A stretch of DNA of 6,431 nucleotides from JAWWBL01 sp033720975 (GTDB lineage Bacteria > Actinomycetota > Acidimicrobiia > Spongiisociales > ZC4RG35), in NCBI GenBank assembly GCA_033720975.1, contig JAWWBL010000097.1, positions 1 through 6,431 on the forward strand, given 5' to 3'. Shown in pieces: positions 4,843 through 6,431 of the stretch. Position numbers and translations under genes: made by a program. The notes under the pieces are model-generated. The model made no database searches, was not told where the DNA came from, and was given only the letters and a program-made list of their open reading frames with translations. Numbering within the stretch: the stretch's first letter is position 1; each line of letters opens with the position of its first letter.

Positions 4843-6431
4843 ATCTCGATATCCACGATCTTCTTGAGCCACCAGATTCCAGCGGCCATGAGAAGGAGCC
4901 CTATTCCGATAGCGATCTGCCCGAATGTGGAGGTGAGCAGCGGTTCCAAGTAGGTCGGGTTGTTCACTGCGAGGAATCCTGCGACGGCGAAGGGAAGCAG
5001 CCCCAGCACAATGGCCGAGATACGGCCTTCAGCCGTCAGCGCTCGGATCTCACCCTTGAGCCTGTTTCTGGCCCGCATGGTGTCGGCGACGGTCTGCAGC
5101 ACTTCGGCCAGGTTTCCGCCCACCTCTCGCTGGATGTCGATGGCCATGACCGCCCACTCGAAGTCGGTGGACTGGGTGCGCTCCACTATGCCCTGAAGGG
5201 CGTCCGGCACCGATATGCCCAGCCGGGCCTCGGAGATGGCTCGGCCGAACTCCCTCGCCGTCGGGTTGGGTGCCTCGCCTGCGACGGCTTCCACCGCTTG
5301 GAGAAGCGAATACCCGGCCCGAATGGATGTCGAAAGCAAGGTGAGAGTGTCGGGCAGCTGATCTTCGAACTTCTTCTTCTCCCTTCGCCCGGCGAAGTTG
5401 ACCAGAGCGACGAACATCAAAAGGAGAACACCGAAGGTGGCAACCCCGGCCAGAGCTCCATTGAAAAGTGCGGTCAGCAGACCACCCACCGCGGCCAGGC
5501 CGATCATGGCCAGGATCGCCTCTCCAGGCGTCATCGGGATATTTGCCTGCTCCAGCGCAGAGTTCATGCCTGAGAGGAGGCCTCTCCTCCTCACTTCTTC
5601 CTCGGCGGCTTGGGTGAATCGGTTGAGCAACGGTATGCGCTCGAGGAAAGAGCCCTTCTCCTCCGTGACACCCTTGCCGCGACGACCGTAGGCCTGGAGC
5701 CTCTGGGCGAACTTGCTCCGCTCTTCGTCTTCCTCCCTGCCGAAGAGGATGACCAGAAGCAAGAAGAGTGTGAGAGCGAGCCCCCAACCCGCCACCGACT
5801 TGAGGGTGTTGAGATAGGACTCGTAGTTTGCGGGCAGCTCGGTGGCTGCCTTGAGAGTGGTTAGGGGTGCGAGGGTCGTTGGAGTGGTCACGACGGCTCC
5901 AGCGGTCGTCGTGGTGACGTAACCGGAGACCGTCTCTGTTGCCGAGCCGGAGAGGCCCTCGTAGGAGACGGCGAATTCCACGTCACCTGGTGCGGAGATC
6001 GGCGACACGAACTTCACTACGAGCGTGTTGCTTATCTCCCGGCCGATCTCGTCGTAGAGGGCCGACAGGGAGCCCGGGTCGGGTGTGGAGAGGAACAGGC
6101 CGTTGCCTGCCTCCGCCACCTGTGAGACAGGATCCGGATTGAAATCGGCAGATGACAACGCCACCCCGAAGACCCGAACCCGACTCTGTGAGACTTTGGC
6201 GACGGCCTCCTCCAACGTGGCCGTCGAAACAGTGTCTTCGCCGTCGGTGAGGATGATCATGTTGGCCAGCAGATCGCCGGCCGAAGGCGCCTCGAACAGC
6301 TCCACACCTTTGATCACTGCATCGTTGAATGCCGTCTCACCTGCGGCCTGGATCCCGGCGATTCGATCAGAGAGGTCGTCGGTGTTCGATGTGAAGCCAG
6401 TGTTGACTATCACGTCGTTGGCGAAGGTGAC
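4839..6431 (-). CDS. tadB: VWA-TadB fusion: von Willebrand A domain joined to a pilus platform protein (5' end cut by window)
   Basis: Platform protein of the Tad pilus carrying an extra sensor or adhesive module. The frame is open to the right edge, so the GTG at 6413 is not the true start. Counting from that GTG, residues 1-126 are the C-terminal part of a VWA domain. It retains the MIDAS Thr in AGETAFNDA (T27) and the third MIDAS Asp in ILTDGEDT (D57); the DxSxS element would lie beyond the edge. A beta-rich segment follows (131-165), then a Thr/Pro-rich linker (165-187), TM1 (208-225), a basic linker with RLQAYGRR and two helices (298-342). The T2SSF domain (about 350-455) includes QLPDTLTLLSTSIRAGYSLLQAV and QREVGGNLAEVLQTVADTMR. 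Two terminal helices lie at 465-484 and 496-516. The layout implies an extracytoplasmic VWA domain and a cytoplasmic platform domain. It overlaps tadC by ATGA. Confidence 0.93.
   Translation of the reverse strand, partial: VTFANDVIVNTGFTSNTDDLSDRIAGIQAAGETAFNDAVIKGVELFEAPSAGDLLANMIILTDGEDTVSTATLEEAVAKVSQSRVRVFGVALSSADFNPDPVSQVAEAGNGLFLSTPDPGSLSALYDEIGREISNTLVVKFVSPISAPGDVEFAVSYEGLSGSATETVSGYVTTTTAGAVVTTPTTLAPLTTLKAATELPANYESYLNTLKSVAGWGLALTLFLLLVILFGREEDEERSKFAQRLQAYGRRGKGVTEEKGSFLERIPLLNRFTQAAEEEVRRRGLLSGMNSALEQANIPMTPGEAILAMIGLAAVGGLLTALFNGALAGVATFGVLLLMFVALVNFAGRREKKKFEDQLPDTLTLLSTSIRAGYSLLQAVEAVAGEAPNPTAREFGRAISEARLGISVPDALQGIVERTQSTDFEWAVMAIDIQREVGGNLAEVLQTVADTMRARNRLKGEIRALTAEGRISAIVLGLLPFAVAGFLAVNNPTYLEPLLTSTFGQIAIGIGLLLMAAGIWWLKKIVDIEI

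Noticed and set aside
4843..4872. Upstream GTG start for tadC at 4872
   Set aside because: It would extend the protein ten residues into the end of the preceding gene. The ATG at 4842 gives the common ATGA coupling and begins just before the first membrane helix.
5050..5787. Open frame of 245 codons on the - strand within the tadB-like gene
   Set aside because: It is a same-strand, out-of-frame shadow of the T2SSF-coding region; the Arg/Gly/Ser-rich product shows no family motif, whereas the main frame does.

Overview
The window is a moderately high-GC bacterial segment that is almost entirely coding. It looks like part of a Tad/Flp type IVc pilus locus together with its probable regulators. 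The gene style (Thr-rich extracytoplasmic linker, VWA domain joined to a TadB-like platform protein, a NarL/FixJ-type regulator pair next to short Flp pilins) suggests a Gram-positive, actinobacterial organism, perhaps near Acidimicrobiia. That placement is an inference from style; nothing in the window identifies a species.

Layout. The left part is on the + strand. It holds a membrane histidine kinase cut by the left edge (2-1303), a LuxR/NarL-family response regulator that overlaps it by ATGA (1300-1938), a first Flp pilin (1991-2194), a 97-base spacer with several possible RNA hairpins, and a second, 58-residue Flp pilin (2292-2468). The second pilin falls below a 60-codon cut-off and is easily missed. 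A strong intrinsic terminator (2496-2525) closes this arm. The right part runs on the - strand toward that terminator: a VWA-TadB fusion cut by the right edge (4839-6431), tadC (3898-4842, overlapping the former by ATGA), and a polytopic GT-C-like membrane protein (2552-3895, starting 2 bases after the tadC stop).

How it may work together. The - strand operon supplies the two inner-membrane platform proteins of the pilus machine, plus a membrane protein whose tight coupling to tadC suggests a job linked to the pilus, possibly surface glycan or glycoprotein modification. The + strand arm supplies two related pilin subunits directly behind a two-component system, so the kinase/regulator pair may control pilin expression. 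The ATPase (TadA), TadZ, prepilin peptidase and minor pilins are not in the window; some may lie beyond the right edge.

The points most worth a second look are the extracytoplasmic VWA domain built into TadB, the possible RNA switch between the two pilin genes, and the uncharacterised GT-C-like protein locked into the tadBC operon. No tRNA, rRNA, CRISPR array, insertion sequence or phage gene was seen, and no stretch longer than about 100 bases lacks a gene.
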